Positions 55,190 through 64,000 are shown, counted from the first letter of the stretch. The stretch: DNA of 64,000 nt from Erysipelotrichales bacterium (GCA_910575705.1 CAJTFG010000001.1:496001-560000); one strand, 5' to 3'. Translations and numbers: made by a program. Notes: generated from the sequence alone by a model not told the origin.

Positions 55190-56171
55190 ATTTGTCGCAT
55201 GCAAAGAGAATACCCGCACCCTTGCGTAGTTTTTCATACACGCTTACAACTTTGCGAGAATGCTCCAGCAATGCATCGCATGCGGCATGATCGTTTTCTT
55301 CAAATATCTTTTTAAAATCCTGCAACTCATAATATAATGTGATATCCCGCTGTTTGGTATTCAGATCCTCCGCCTTGTCTTTTCCGATATACAAGTCGAA
55401 TTGAGCGCAGTTGCTCGGTTCTGCATGAACGGTAATATATCCCTTTTCTCCTTGAATTTGTGAGATGCACTCGCTTCTTGTGTCTTTGCATCCGACACAT
55501 ACTGCCTGAAAGCCGTCGTATTCCAAAATTGCCACACCGCTCGTATCAATACCGTTAAATCCTATATTCGGGTAATAATGTGCATCTTTTGGTTCTCCAA
55601 ACAGACCGATGGTAAAATGCAGGCAATAGATGTTGATGTCAGATAAAGCCCCGCCGCTGAATTCCGGAGAGAATGCATTCGTTACCTCATGTTCGAGATA
55701 TCGGTCATATCGGGAAGAATACTGCGAGTAATTGCACTGTACCATACGTACTTGTCCGATGCGATCCAGCTGTTGTTTTATCGTTTTATAATTTGGATTG
55801 TGCTGATTGACAATCGCCTCAAACAAAAACAGATTTCGCTCTCTGGCTGTTTCGATCAGATGATCCAACTGTGCTAGTGTTGGTGTAAACGGCTTTTCGC
55901 AGATGACATTTTTTCCTGCCTGCAAAGCTTTCAGTGATTGTTCGTAATGCAGGGAATTCGGAGAGGCAACATAGATGAAATCGATATCATCGACAGCGAG
56001 CATCTCATCCAGATCGGTATAGACCTTTTCCACTCCGTAAGCATCCGCTAATTTTCTTCCGCTTTCTTCCTTGCGGGAATATATACCTATACATTCGATT
56101 CCTTCGCTGTCTTTTACAGCATCCAAGAACCATCCCACGATAAACCCTGTTCCTATGGTTGCTACATTCAT
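55188..56171 (-). CDS. Gfo/Idh/MocA-family NAD(P)-dependent oxidoreductase
   Basis: This 327-residue protein has the N-terminal Rossmann fold (MNVATIGTGFIVGWFLDAV, G-T-G-F-I), the family motif EKPFTPT around the catalytic Lys, and the C-terminal alpha/beta domain. The substrate is probably a sugar or cyclitol, or a trans-1,2-dihydrodiol-like compound. AGGAGGAAG precedes the ATG. It is monocistronic and divergent from the Nudix gene. Confidence 0.92.
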   Translation of the reverse strand: MNVATIGTGFIVGWFLDAVKDSEGIECIGIYSRKEESGRKLADAYGVEKVYTDLDEMLAVDDIDFIYVASPNSLHYEQSLKALQAGKNVICEKPFTPTLAQLDHLIETARERNLFLFEAIVNQHNPNYKTIKQQLDRIGQVRMVQCNYSQYSSRYDRYLEHEVTNAFSPEFSGGALSDINIYCLHFTIGLFGEPKDAHYYPNIGFNGIDTSGVAILEYDGFQAVCVGCKDTRSECISQIQGEKGYITVHAEPSNCAQFDLYIGKDKAEDLNTKQRDITLYYELQDFKKIFEENDHAACDALLEHSRKVVSVYEKLRKGAGILFACDK

Positions 56172-56277
56172 AAACTTCCTCCTTTACCGTCATATATGTA
56201 TAATATATCATATTTCTTTCGGTAATGATTGTAGAAAATACGTTTTGTATTATAATGAAACAAAGGAGATTTATCAT

Positions 56278-56661
56278 ATGCAGGTGGTATGTGGGATCAT
56301 TGTACAAGAAGATCGATATTTGATAGCGAAACGAGGGAATGGCGTTGATGCGGGTTTTTGGGAGTTTCCCGGTGGTAAAGTAGAAGCGGATGAAACGAAA
56401 GAAGAAGCTGTCATACGGGAACTGAAAGAAGAACTTGCGCTTGATGTAGAAGTGCTGTATCATCTTGCGGATGTTTTGGATACGCATCATAAAGAAGATA
56501 TTTATGTTTCTGCTTATGTATGCAGGATCAAAGCAGGAGAATTGATATTGCATGTTCATGATGAGGCGTTATGGGTATGTGCGGAAGATTTATTCCGATA
56601 TGCATTTCAAGAGGCGGATATGCCTATATTAGAAAAATTGAATCATACATATAAAAAATAG
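56278..56661 (+). CDS. MutT-like Nudix hydrolase
   Basis: This 127-residue protein has the Nudix box GGKVEADETKEEAVIRELKE followed by EL, matching G-x5-E-x7-R-E-x2-E-E. Length and the start MQVVCGIIVQEDRYLIAKRG resemble 8-oxo-dGTP diphosphatases. I chose ATG 56278 because AAAGGAG is upstream; the longer frame would overlap the promoter. It is followed by the HD hydrolase at 14 nt. Confidence 0.93.
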   Translation: MQVVCGIIVQEDRYLIAKRGNGVDAGFWEFPGGKVEADETKEEAVIRELKEELALDVEVLYHLADVLDTHHKEDIYVSAYVCRIKAGELILHVHDEALWVCAEDLFRYAFQEADMPILEKLNHTYKK

Positions 56662-56674
56662 GAAGGGGGATTTC

Positions 56675-57910
56675 ATGCTGCGAAAAACAGATGAGGTCAA
56701 AGTCATGCGTGATCCGATACATGGCTATATTCATGTGGAATATCAGATCCTTTGGGATTGTATCAATGCCCGTGAATTCCAGCGGCTTCGCCGGATCCAT
56801 CAGCTGGGCGGAGATTTTCAGGTTTATCATACCGCGGAGCATACGCGCTTTTCGCATTCGCTCGGTGTATATGAGATCGTCCGCCGTATGGTGGAGGAAG
56901 TGGACGGATTAAAAAATGATCTGAATGAGCATGAAAAAGTAACGGTCATGCTAGCCGGACTTTTGCATGATATCGGTCATGGACCGTTTTCTCATGCTTT
57001 TGAAGCGATCAGCGGTTTTTCCCATGAAGTGTATACTAAGCGTATTCTATTAGAAGACAGCGAAATCCATCGAATTTTATGCAGAGCGGATGAACAGCTG
57101 CCGTATGCAGTCGCTTCTATCATATCTTATGAGCATCCGAATGAATTATTGAATCAGATCGTTTCGGGACAGCTGGATGCGGACCGCATGGATTATCTGT
57201 TACGTGATGCATATGCGACGGGAACGAGTTACGGAGAGTTTGATCTGGAGCGTATTTTACGTACGATCCGTATACGGGATCATCAGATCTTGGTAAAAGA
57301 AAGCGGTATTCATAGTGTGCAGGATTATCTGATGGCACGCTATCACATGTATTGGCAGGTGTATCTGCATCCGGTTGCCAGAAGTTTTGAAGGGATGCTG
57401 GTGCAGCTGTTTAAACGTCTTCGCGATCTGTATCCAAGTGATACGATCGCTATGGCTCCGATGTTTTTTCCGTTTCTGAAGGAAGGAGAGGCTTCGATAG
57501 AAGAACATTTTGCTTTGGATGAAGCAGCAGCCTTTTACGGGTTTGCACAGCTTATGCATAGCGAGGATCGGCTTGTTTGCGATCTTGCCCGCCGTCTTTT
57601 AAACCGCGATCTTTTCGAATATGTGAATATAGAGGATCCGCAAAAGATCCAACAGATTCGTGAGAATATCGAAAAGGCGGGTTATGACAGCCGTTATTAT
57701 ATGTTTACGGATACCGTGAAGCAAAAGGCATTTTCTCCGTATACCATAGGGGATAAAAAACACAATATATGGGTATTGTGTGAAGATCGTCAAATACGGG
57801 AAATCACGCAAGTTTCCGATATTGTAAAAGCGATTGCGGAAGTAAAAGGAAAAGTGCAGACAAAGGTGTATTACCCCGCAGAGATCACACAGGCGGAAGT
57901 TTGCGGATAA
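56675..57910 (+). CDS. HD-domain phosphohydrolase (dGTPase/YwfO-like)
   Basis: This 411-residue protein carries HTRFSHSLGVYEI (first His), LAGLLHDIGHGPFSHAFE (His-Asp pair), and LDADRMDYLLRDA, the pattern of dNTP triphosphohydrolases of the YwfO/EF1143 group. It probably hydrolyses dNTPs. GGAAGGGGG precedes the ATG. Pairing with a Nudix enzyme suggests nucleotide-pool sanitation. Confidence 0.92.
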   Translation: MLRKTDEVKVMRDPIHGYIHVEYQILWDCINAREFQRLRRIHQLGGDFQVYHTAEHTRFSHSLGVYEIVRRMVEEVDGLKNDLNEHEKVTVMLAGLLHDIGHGPFSHAFEAISGFSHEVYTKRILLEDSEIHRILCRADEQLPYAVASIISYEHPNELLNQIVSGQLDADRMDYLLRDAYATGTSYGEFDLERILRTIRIRDHQILVKESGIHSVQDYLMARYHMYWQVYLHPVARSFEGMLVQLFKRLRDLYPSDTIAMAPMFFPFLKEGEASIEEHFALDEAAAFYGFAQLMHSEDRLVCDLARRLLNRDLFEYVNIEDPQKIQQIRENIEKAGYDSRYYMFTDTVKQKAFSPYTIGDKKHNIWVLCEDRQIREITQVSDIVKAIAEVKGKVQTKVYYPAEITQAEVCG

Positions 57911-57918
57911 GGATATGA

Positions 57919-57952
57919 AAAAGACGCTTATCATATGACAGCGTCTTTTTTG
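57919..57952. terminator. Bidirectional terminator
   Basis: AAAAAGACGCT, loop, AGCGTCTTTTTT lie between convergent genes. Confidence 0.88.
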
Positions 57953-57956
57953 GTAA

Positions 57957-59258
57957 TTATAAATATAGATCCGTATATACGTATAAAGTATCACGTTGCA
58001 GCTCCAGATGTAGCTGCCCGCGATAGGATGCGCATAATTCACGTACACTGCGCAGATTGAAATTCTTTTCTGCTTTGCGCATATCTTCATGGCTTCCGAT
58101 ATAGCTGCTGGAGCATGTGATCTGTATTTTGTTTCCATGCATCTTACATTCGAGGAAAGCATTGCCGTGTTTGATCTTACATTCATACAGCAGATCGTAT
58201 GCATTTTGCAAAAGACCGCCGAACAGAATACAAAGATCCAGATCACGCATCCTGCTGATTGGAAGGCGAACATCGAAGTCCAGCTTCATCTCATCTTTGG
58301 CAAACATATAGTGATAATAGGATAAAAGCGTATCGACGATATTGTTCCCGGTAATTTCCAGCAGTTGGATATCATGGATATGATAGCGTATCTGATCCAG
58401 ATAGCGCATCGCTTCTTCTGAATTTCGTTCGTGTATCAGCTGTTGTGCAGTATGTACATTCTTATCGATGGCATAAGCACGATCCAGCGTATCGTTATAA
58501 GAGTTGATGATGCCTTCAAAGTATTGTTTTTCAAATAATACGAGATCTTCGTTCGTATTTGTCTGAAGCTGCGGTTTCGGACGGTCTAAGCGAACCGGAG
58601 CGGCTGCTACCCGTTTGATCTTGATCGGCGCTGTCAGCATCATATAGAACATGACATAGGAAACCATGATCAAGCTGAGAAGCGTAGACATATAACGTGC
58701 GACGATCGTTGTATAAATCGTATTTTGATAATCGTTAAAGACAAGCACGACTAAGCAGATGATCGGAAAGAGCCAAGTCAGCCACATCGCCCGCTCGGTT
58801 GCTCTTTTCGCGATTTTTACAAATGCGAATTGTAAAAAAGCAGGAACACAGATCAGATACAAGGCCATAGCGATCATGACGACCATCGCTTTATCCAATT
58901 GGATATAAAGCTTTGGATATTCCATGTAGATGACGAATAAGGCGATCTTTTGTACGGCGATATAGATCATGAAATTAAACAATAAAGAGGATGCATATGT
59001 ATAGATGATCGTCGTCAGCTGATTTTTATAGAACAGCGGAAGAACGAAGATCGGGAATAAAGCAAACAGAAACCAGATGTAAGGCATGCTGGAAAACGAT
59101 GTGAAATAATATAGAGCACAATCGACCAGATAGATGCCGATGATGACAAGATAAATATATAAACCGGAACTGGTTCGTTTCAAGCTGAGGTCGCATAGCA
59201 TGAAACAACTCCAGAAGACCAGGCTTGCTATTAGTAAATTAAAAATGGTATCGTTCAT
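57957..59258 (-). CDS. AgrC-like membrane GHKL protein, probable pseudokinase
   Basis: About seven membrane helices fill residues 1-210, followed by a dimerisation helix and a GHKL-like domain (433 residues in all). The layout is that of AgrC/ComD quorum kinases. The usual H-D-x-K-N-H box reads AIDKNVH, the N box LLDNA reads LLQNAYDLL, and the G-x-G-L motif reads NFNLRSV, so phospho-acceptor and ATP-binding residues seem lost. No response regulator or peptide gene is adjacent. It may be a receptor without kinase activity. Confidence 0.8.
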   Translation of the reverse strand: MNDTIFNLLIASLVFWSCFMLCDLSLKRTSSGLYIYLVIIGIYLVDCALYYFTSFSSMPYIWFLFALFPIFVLPLFYKNQLTTIIYTYASSLLFNFMIYIAVQKIALFVIYMEYPKLYIQLDKAMVVMIAMALYLICVPAFLQFAFVKIAKRATERAMWLTWLFPIICLVVLVFNDYQNTIYTTIVARYMSTLLSLIMVSYVMFYMMLTAPIKIKRVAAAPVRLDRPKPQLQTNTNEDLVLFEKQYFEGIINSYNDTLDRAYAIDKNVHTAQQLIHERNSEEAMRYLDQIRYHIHDIQLLEITGNNIVDTLLSYYHYMFAKDEMKLDFDVRLPISRMRDLDLCILFGGLLQNAYDLLYECKIKHGNAFLECKMHGNKIQITCSSSYIGSHEDMRKAEKNFNLRSVRELCASYRGQLHLELQRDTLYVYTDLYL

Positions 59259-59408
59259 TCCAATACCCCCCTTTTATGGTATTATATAATAATTTATTTG
59301 ATTTTAGTAGAACTTTTCTGAAAGAAATGATATAGTATTCATCTTTTTGTTTATTCTGATGATATCTCATGTCACGATTTGTATGAAACGGATAAAAAAA
59401 AGAAGAAG

Positions 59409-61565
59409 TTAAGCTTCTTCTTTTTTCGGTGTTTCTTCTATGGATCCTTCCGTTTTCTTAGGAAAACGCAGGAATACTTTGAACAGATCGCCGTCTGTTT
59501 GAATGTTCAATGTTCCGCCTTGCAGTTCGGTAAAGCTTTTTACGATTGCCAGGCCGAGACCGGATCCTTCCGTATTCCGTGATTTATCTCCGCGCATGAA
59601 GCGTTCGGTAATATCCTTTGCATCGAAGTTTAACTCTTGGGCGGATATGTTTTTCATGGATATTTCGACAAAGCTTTCATAGTCTTTTATATCAATGTAT
59701 ACACGAGTGCCGCGAAGTGCATATTTACCTATATTGGAAATGAGATTTTCAAAGATGCGGTAAGTTTTCTGTGAGTCCATCAGCAAGATGATCTTATCAT
59801 CGGAGAACGTATTGCGAAGCGACAGCTTGCGTTTTTTGAGAGCATCTTCGCATTCTACCTGTACTTGTTTCATCAGCGATATGATATCCACTTTCATCAG
59901 ATCAAGGGAGATATTGCCGCTGTTGGCTTTGGATATCTCAAACAGATCTTCGATCAGATGCTTTAAGCGCAGAGAGTTCCTATCCAAGATTTCCATGTAT
60001 TTCTTTTGTTCTTCCTTGCCGAGATCTTCATTTTTCAATAAATCAATATAGGAGATCAAAGAAGTTAATGGCGTTTTCAGATCATGTGATACGTTTGTGA
60101 TCAGCTCTGTCTTCATCTGCTGGGAATGCACTTCTTCGGCGATGGATGTTTCAATATTTGTTTGGATATCTTTCAATTCCGGCTTAAACGGATTGAAGAT
60201 GCCCAAGTCTTCATCGATGTGTTCTTTGGTCCTGCCTACCGCAATTCCACGCAAAACATCTAAAAGACGGTGATAGTCTTTATTAATACTGCCGATATAG
60301 CGGTTTAGGATGATATAAAGGAATGTCGAATAGATGATCAGCAACAACCATTGGGTCGTGGTTTGGTAAGGGATCGTCGTGATCATCCATAAGACGGTGA
60401 AGTTCAAGAATATGATGATAAAGATACGGCGGGTATCCTGATTGCTCATATCCAGATGCAGCGCATACGCATATAGCCGCCGGCAAGGTTTTTCGCAGTG
60501 CTTCCATATATACAAAGATAAACAATGTTGTTTCCAGTCCTTTTTCTGTAATAAAAGCATGAAATATTGTACGTTGTATACGAGACATGCGTATATGAAG
60601 AAACAGAATAGGAAAGCCGGTACGGTATCGGCTGTGATAGAACCGGAATTGGATGCCAATCCGAGTAGGAAGAGGTCTGCGATAAGAAGTGCTTCGATAG
60701 GAAGATCTCTCAACGTCAAGCGGTGCTCTTCTTTGGACGAACTGCAAAAACCGGCGAGAAGCGCATGCTTTCGATGAAGCAGGAGCGTGCTGAAAGAAGC
60801 GAGCAGCAGTCCTATCATGAAGAAGCAGTTCATCATTTTGTCATCCGGATAATAGGTATAAGAATACCCGTAATATCCGCTAATAAAGCTTGGATATACG
60901 GCAAAGCGGAATGTCGCATTGTGGATCGGGATGTATTCATATGATTTTTCATCAATACGGATAACGGTGTTGAACGAATTGGTTTCCACTTCAAAATTAC
61001 CTTGGAAGACCGCATTGAACGCATTGTAATAATTTTGGATAGAGATCATGTCGGCCGAAGAGGAATATGCGGGATTGATGGTCGGTATGCCGTTTTTGTC
61101 GAAACTCACTTCCATGAACCAGGCGTAGTTGTGTTCTAGGCTCTGGTAGTCCGGTTCCTTTAAACTGAGCGGAGATCCGACATTCGTGATCATATTACCG
61201 GTATCGTTGTCAATGGCATAGTATAACAGTTCATGGTTTTGTCCCAGAGTTTGAATGTTCTCGGATATATTGTTATTGAAAGCAGATGCGGTGTTCGCTT
61301 CCAGGGAATCGCCGCCTTTGAGATATAGCTTTGCCAGCGTCATATCTGCATCGTCTTGCTTTTTCAGCTGATAAAATAATTCAAATGTATCGATAAACGT
61401 ATAATCCGCAAGATCATTGCTGAGGGATTTTGCATTTTCCGTCTCTCTTTGCTCATTGATCGTTATCGCGTAATTTTGGATATCGGGAAGGAGCGCCGTA
61501 TGGATACAAGCAGCGAGCAGTACCATAAGAAGTATAAGGGCAGTCGTATGTCTGTTTTCGTTCAT
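59409..61565 (-). CDS. Large membrane sensor histidine kinase
   Basis: At 718 residues it starts MNENRHTTALILLMVLLAAC behind AGGTG. It has one N-terminal membrane helix, an about 215-residue extracellular domain, then about six membrane helices (about residues 240-400). HisKA (NVSHDLKTPLTSLISYIDLL) and HATPase_c (NLISNIGKYALRG, GSGLGLAIVKSF) follow. The gene starts 4 nt after its response regulator. The multi-helix sensor is like those of cell-envelope stress kinases, but the ligand is not evident. Confidence 0.92.
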   Translation of the reverse strand: MNENRHTTALILLMVLLAACIHTALLPDIQNYAITINEQRETENAKSLSNDLADYTFIDTFELFYQLKKQDDADMTLAKLYLKGGDSLEANTASAFNNNISENIQTLGQNHELLYYAIDNDTGNMITNVGSPLSLKEPDYQSLEHNYAWFMEVSFDKNGIPTINPAYSSSADMISIQNYYNAFNAVFQGNFEVETNSFNTVIRIDEKSYEYIPIHNATFRFAVYPSFISGYYGYSYTYYPDDKMMNCFFMIGLLLASFSTLLLHRKHALLAGFCSSSKEEHRLTLRDLPIEALLIADLFLLGLASNSGSITADTVPAFLFCFFIYACLVYNVQYFMLLLQKKDWKQHCLSLYIWKHCEKPCRRLYAYALHLDMSNQDTRRIFIIIFLNFTVLWMITTIPYQTTTQWLLLIIYSTFLYIILNRYIGSINKDYHRLLDVLRGIAVGRTKEHIDEDLGIFNPFKPELKDIQTNIETSIAEEVHSQQMKTELITNVSHDLKTPLTSLISYIDLLKNEDLGKEEQKKYMEILDRNSLRLKHLIEDLFEISKANSGNISLDLMKVDIISLMKQVQVECEDALKKRKLSLRNTFSDDKIILLMDSQKTYRIFENLISNIGKYALRGTRVYIDIKDYESFVEISMKNISAQELNFDAKDITERFMRGDKSRNTEGSGLGLAIVKSFTELQGGTLNIQTDGDLFKVFLRFPKKTEGSIEETPKKEEA

Positions 61566-61569
61566 ATTA

Positions 61570-62277
61570 TCACCTCTCTTGTCGTTCGATTTTATAACCA
61601 ACACCCCAGACTACTTTGATATATCTGGGTTTTTTAGGATTTACTTCGATTTTTTCTCGCAGATTGCGGATGTGTACCATTACTGTTTCGGTATTGACCG
61701 CTTGTTCCTTCCATACGATCTCATAGATCTCATCACTTGAATAAACACGTCCGGGATGCTCCATAAAAAGCTGCAGGATCTTGAATTCCAACGGCGTCAA
61801 ACGGATCAGACGATCATCCAAATGAACTTCCTTCGTATCTTTATTTAACTCCAACCCGCCGATCGTCAATATGTGATCCGCTTCCGTCTGCTTGTTCATA
61901 GACGCAAAATGCGTGTAGCGGCGCAGCTGTGAGCGCACTCTTGCCAATAATTCCATAGGAACGAATGGTTTTGTGACATAGTCATCGGCACCGATATTCA
62001 AACCGGTAATCTTGTCGATGTCCTCGGATTTGGCAGACAGCATGATGATCGGAAAATCATAAGTTTCTCTCAGTTTCATCGTCATGGCGATGCCATCCAT
62101 GACCGGCATCATGATATCAACGATCGCCAGATGGATACTGTGCTGTTTTGCCATGTCCAGTCCTTCTGCACCGTTATATGCCTTGAATGTCTGATATCCC
62201 TGACTTTTTAAATATATTTCGATAGCATCGGCAATTTCGACTTCATCCTCAACGATTAATATGTTGTGCGTATTCAT
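61570..62277 (-). CDS. OmpR/VanR-family response regulator
   Basis: This 235-residue protein has a receiver domain with Asp54 (LAIVDIMMPVMDG) and a Lys in YVTKPFVPMEL, and a C-terminal winged helix (EIVWKEQAVNTETVMVHIRNLREKI). It ends with the basic tail VGYKIERQER. It forms an operon with the histidine kinase just downstream. The two mini-proteins upstream on the same strand may be part of its regulon, by proximity only. Confidence 0.95.
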   Translation of the reverse strand: MNTHNILIVEDEVEIADAIEIYLKSQGYQTFKAYNGAEGLDMAKQHSIHLAIVDIMMPVMDGIAMTMKLRETYDFPIIMLSAKSEDIDKITGLNIGADDYVTKPFVPMELLARVRSQLRRYTHFASMNKQTEADHILTIGGLELNKDTKEVHLDDRLIRLTPLEFKILQLFMEHPGRVYSSDEIYEIVWKEQAVNTETVMVHIRNLREKIEVNPKKPRYIKVVWGVGYKIERQER

Positions 62278-62324
62278 ACATCTTCCTCATTTCTATCCCT
62301 TATTATATAACAGCTATCTGAAAA

Positions 62325-62399
62325 TCACGAATCCCCATGCAGAAGAAAGCCCATAAAGCTGCAGCTCCCTAATACAAACAGCAGAATATACACATTCAT
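62325..62399 (-). CDS. 24-residue membrane mini-protein
   Basis: MNVYILLFVLGSCSFMGFLL followed by HGDS is a single hydrophobic helix. AAGGA lies 6 nt upstream of the ATG, and the ATG overlaps the TGA of the preceding 37-residue gene (ATGA), a classical coupling. The next gene on this strand is the response regulator at 62277. Confidence 0.55.
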   Translation of the reverse strand: MNVYILLFVLGSCSFMGFLLHGDS

Positions 62400-62509
62400 A
62401 AGCGTTCCTTCTTTCGTGATGATTTTCGCTGTATACTGGAAAACAGTGTTATCCCGCTACATATGGAAAGCACGATGATAAAAACCATATAAATCAGATA
62501 TGACAACAT
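62396..62509 (-). CDS. 37-residue membrane mini-protein
   Basis: MLSYLIYMVFIIVLSICSGI then TLFSSIQRKSSRKKERL is one membrane helix with a strongly basic tail. AGGGGTGATATC precedes ATG 62509. It is translationally coupled to a second mini-protein. Such pairs resemble small regulatory or KdpF-like transmembrane peptides; no homology is recognised. Confidence 0.6.
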   Translation of the reverse strand: MLSYLIYMVFIIVLSICSGITLFSSIQRKSSRKKERL

Positions 62510-62676
62510 GATATCACCCCTTTGTAACATCAGTATAAAAAACGAAATTAAAATCCTTCCTGTGATAAAACGAAAGAATTTCAAAAGATTGTGGGAAATG
62601 CCGTTATTTGTGTGTTCCAAGGGATTGTAAAAAGAAAAGGACTATTCTACAATATTTTATATAGGAGGATGTCGCT

Positions 62677-63786
62677 ATGAGAAAGATAATCGAAGATGTA
62701 AGATTTATTCAGGATGGGACGATGGTGTTTGGTGATATCCATCTAGAAGATGGTTTTGTAGAACGGATCGACTATAAGTCGCTGAAAATGAATTCCGATT
62801 ATGCGATCAGTGGTTTTGTCGATATACATACGCATGGATTTTGCGGGATCTGCTGTGATAATACGGATGTGGATGAACTGCATAAACTGGCGGAGGAATA
62901 TGCACGAAGGGGAACCGTGGGTTTTTGTCCTACACTTTCCGTAAGGTCTTTGAAAGAGTATGAAGCGATCATCAATGCTTATCGGGAAGCTTTTCAGGGG
63001 GAATATAAAGGCGCGCGGTTTTTAGGGTTTCATTTGGAAGGGCCTTATGTGAATCCGGCGATGGTCTGCGATGAAAATAAAAAGCGTGTACCGTCGATCG
63101 ATCTGGGAGAATTGGAAGCATTCATGAAAAAGCATCATGATATGATCGCGATCATGACGATCGCTCCGGAGTTGGATCATGCGATGGAAGCGATACGTAT
63201 TTTGCATCGTTATGGCATTATCATCTCACTGGGATATTCTTGTGCGGATTACGAAACGGCTCTTCAGGCGATCCGGGAAGGGGCTTCCCATATTACGCAT
63301 GTATGCAATCACATGAATGAGATCGATTATCGCCGTCCCGGTTTAATCGATGCGGCATTGGTGCAGGATGTCATGTGTGAGCTTGATATGGATGGCGTTC
63401 ATGTGAATGAAGTCATGCTGCGGTGGCTCATGAGACTGCTGGGTCCTAAACGGGTGATGGCGATTTCCAATGGCGGAAAATACTGCGGATTTGAGTATCC
63501 GGATGGTTTTGAACTGGAAGACGGCGGTATCGTAAAAAACAGGGTCGTCTATCGGGAAGAAGCGGAGACGGAAAGTACGAAGGATTTGTTAGAAACATTT
63601 CAGTTCCTTTTCCATACAAACGATTATGATCTCTATGAATGTATTCGGATGACATCGTTAAACGCATTGCAGCGTCTGCGGATATTTACCGGAGAGATCA
63701 GCTTAGGGAAAAAAGTGAATTTGGCGGTTATGACGCATGACATGGAAATAAAGGATGTTGTCATTAACGGAAAAAGCATTTATTAA
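62677..63786 (+). CDS. NagA-like amidohydrolase with altered active site
   Basis: This 369-residue protein has the layout of N-acetylglucosamine-6-phosphate deacetylase: FVDIHTHGFCG, GFHLEGPYVNP with the metal-binding Glu, SLGYSCADY, ITHVCNHMNEI and CELDMDGVHV. In known NagA enzymes SLGYS is T-L-G-H-S with a metal-ligand His, and the catalytic Asp sits in T-D-A; here these are Tyr and Asn (AISNGGKYCG). The protein may therefore have another activity or none. TAGGAGGATG precedes the ATG. No nagB is adjacent. Confidence 0.85.
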   Translation: MRKIIEDVRFIQDGTMVFGDIHLEDGFVERIDYKSLKMNSDYAISGFVDIHTHGFCGICCDNTDVDELHKLAEEYARRGTVGFCPTLSVRSLKEYEAIINAYREAFQGEYKGARFLGFHLEGPYVNPAMVCDENKKRVPSIDLGELEAFMKKHHDMIAIMTIAPELDHAMEAIRILHRYGIIISLGYSCADYETALQAIREGASHITHVCNHMNEIDYRRPGLIDAALVQDVMCELDMDGVHVNEVMLRWLMRLLGPKRVMAISNGGKYCGFEYPDGFELEDGGIVKNRVVYREEAETESTKDLLETFQFLFHTNDYDLYECIRMTSLNALQRLRIFTGEISLGKKVNLAVMTHDMEIKDVVINGKSIY

Positions 63787-63812
63787 AGACGGCGTATGCT
63801 GTCTTTTTTAGA
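63785..63812 (+). terminator. Terminator of the NagA-like gene
   Basis: AAAGACGGC, loop GTAT, GCTGTCTTTTTT follow the stop. Confidence 0.85.
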
Positions 63813-63983
63813 GGAAGAACGTCGAAAAACCATATATATTGTAAAATTATAGTATAATAATAAGATAATATAATGCTGCGGATCCCTGCTCTTATGAGAA
63901 GTCATGCGATGCATATGCGGTAGGCGAATAATTGCGTGAAATATGACGGTGTTTACGTGGTAGCATATCCTCACGATACGGAA

Positions 63984-64000
63984 AGAAGGATATGCGATGA
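63984..64000 (+). other. Possible start of a further gene at the window edge
   Basis: AAGAAGGA at 63984-63991 is followed by ATG codons at 63992 (ATG CGA TGA, closed at once) and 63997. The second could start a gene beyond the window; this cannot be decided here. Confidence 0.25.

Overview
The window is the replication-origin region of a spore-forming, low-to-mid GC Firmicute, most likely an Erysipelotrichia relative. I base this on the dnaA/dnaN/recF/gyrB/gyrA and rpmH/rnpA/yidC/jag clusters, on spoVT, yabP, yabQ and ytaF (endospore formation), on a serS T-box, on parS sites of the Bacillus type, and on strong AGGAGG ribosome sites. No rRNA or tRNA gene was seen.

Layout. 1-14.5 kb, mostly minus strand: recR (partial), ebfC, dnaX, tadA, SRP RNA, T-box + serS, gyrA, gyrB, recF, yaaA, then a ~0.7 kb break holding one variable cassette, a small unknown gene, dnaN and dnaA. 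oriC with DnaA boxes lies between dnaA and rpmH. 14.5-21.9 kb, plus strand: rpmH, rnpA, yidC, jag, an unknown membrane protein, pth, mfd. 22-23.5 kb: four variable cassettes. 23.6-28.9 kb: an XRE regulator, spoVT, rqcP, an inverted NSS transporter/DUF805 pair, yabP, yabQ, divIC, tiny ORFs. 29-34 kb: HNH protein, an AT-hook protein, ytaF, zinc-ribbon membrane protein, gpmI. 34-35.7 kb: five cassettes. 35.9-41.4 kb: a two-component system, nrdD, nrdG. 41.4-42.4 kb: a very AT-rich mobile-element remnant and a leader. 42.4-44.1 kb: NifU-like and GGGtGRT genes. 44.2-45.3 kb: three cassettes. 45.5-51.5 kb: M28 peptidase, methionine aminopeptidase, LysR/aldo-keto reductase/cupin locus, a small paralog of the AT-hook protein. 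51.5-52.3 kb: two cassettes. 52.3-54.8 kb: truncated AlbA_2 gene, Fic protein, zinc-ribbon protein. 54.8-55.1 kb: one cassette. 55.2-64 kb: Gfo/Idh/MocA oxidoreductase, Nudix, HD hydrolase, an AgrC-like pseudokinase, a second two-component system, two coupled mini-proteins, and a NagA-like amidohydrolase lacking canonical active-site residues.

The outstanding feature is a family of 16 dispersed, promoterless, start-less cassettes (A-P) in six places. Each opens with GCACGATTTCT (reading [G/S/R]-T-I-S), continues as an open frame of about 70-95 highly divergent codons, reaches CAGCGTCCGGCTCTG (Q-R-P-A-L), and ends in a fixed-geometry DNA/RNA structure: 12 nt, then a 9-bp hairpin with a 4-nt loop, then 10 nt, then TACAGAGG, which pairs with the CTCTGTA at the end of the QRPAL motif. 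Both stems show compensatory base changes between copies. The encoded peptides carry W-S-S/T-like motifs and the terminal R-P-A-L typical of C-type-lectin-like domains, the fold that diversity-generating retroelements (DGRs) diversify. No full-length expressed gene, recombinase or reverse transcriptase is in the window. I infer a silent repertoire of alternative C-terminal ligand-binding domains feeding an expression locus elsewhere, by gene conversion, structure-dependent recombination or an RNA-mediated route.
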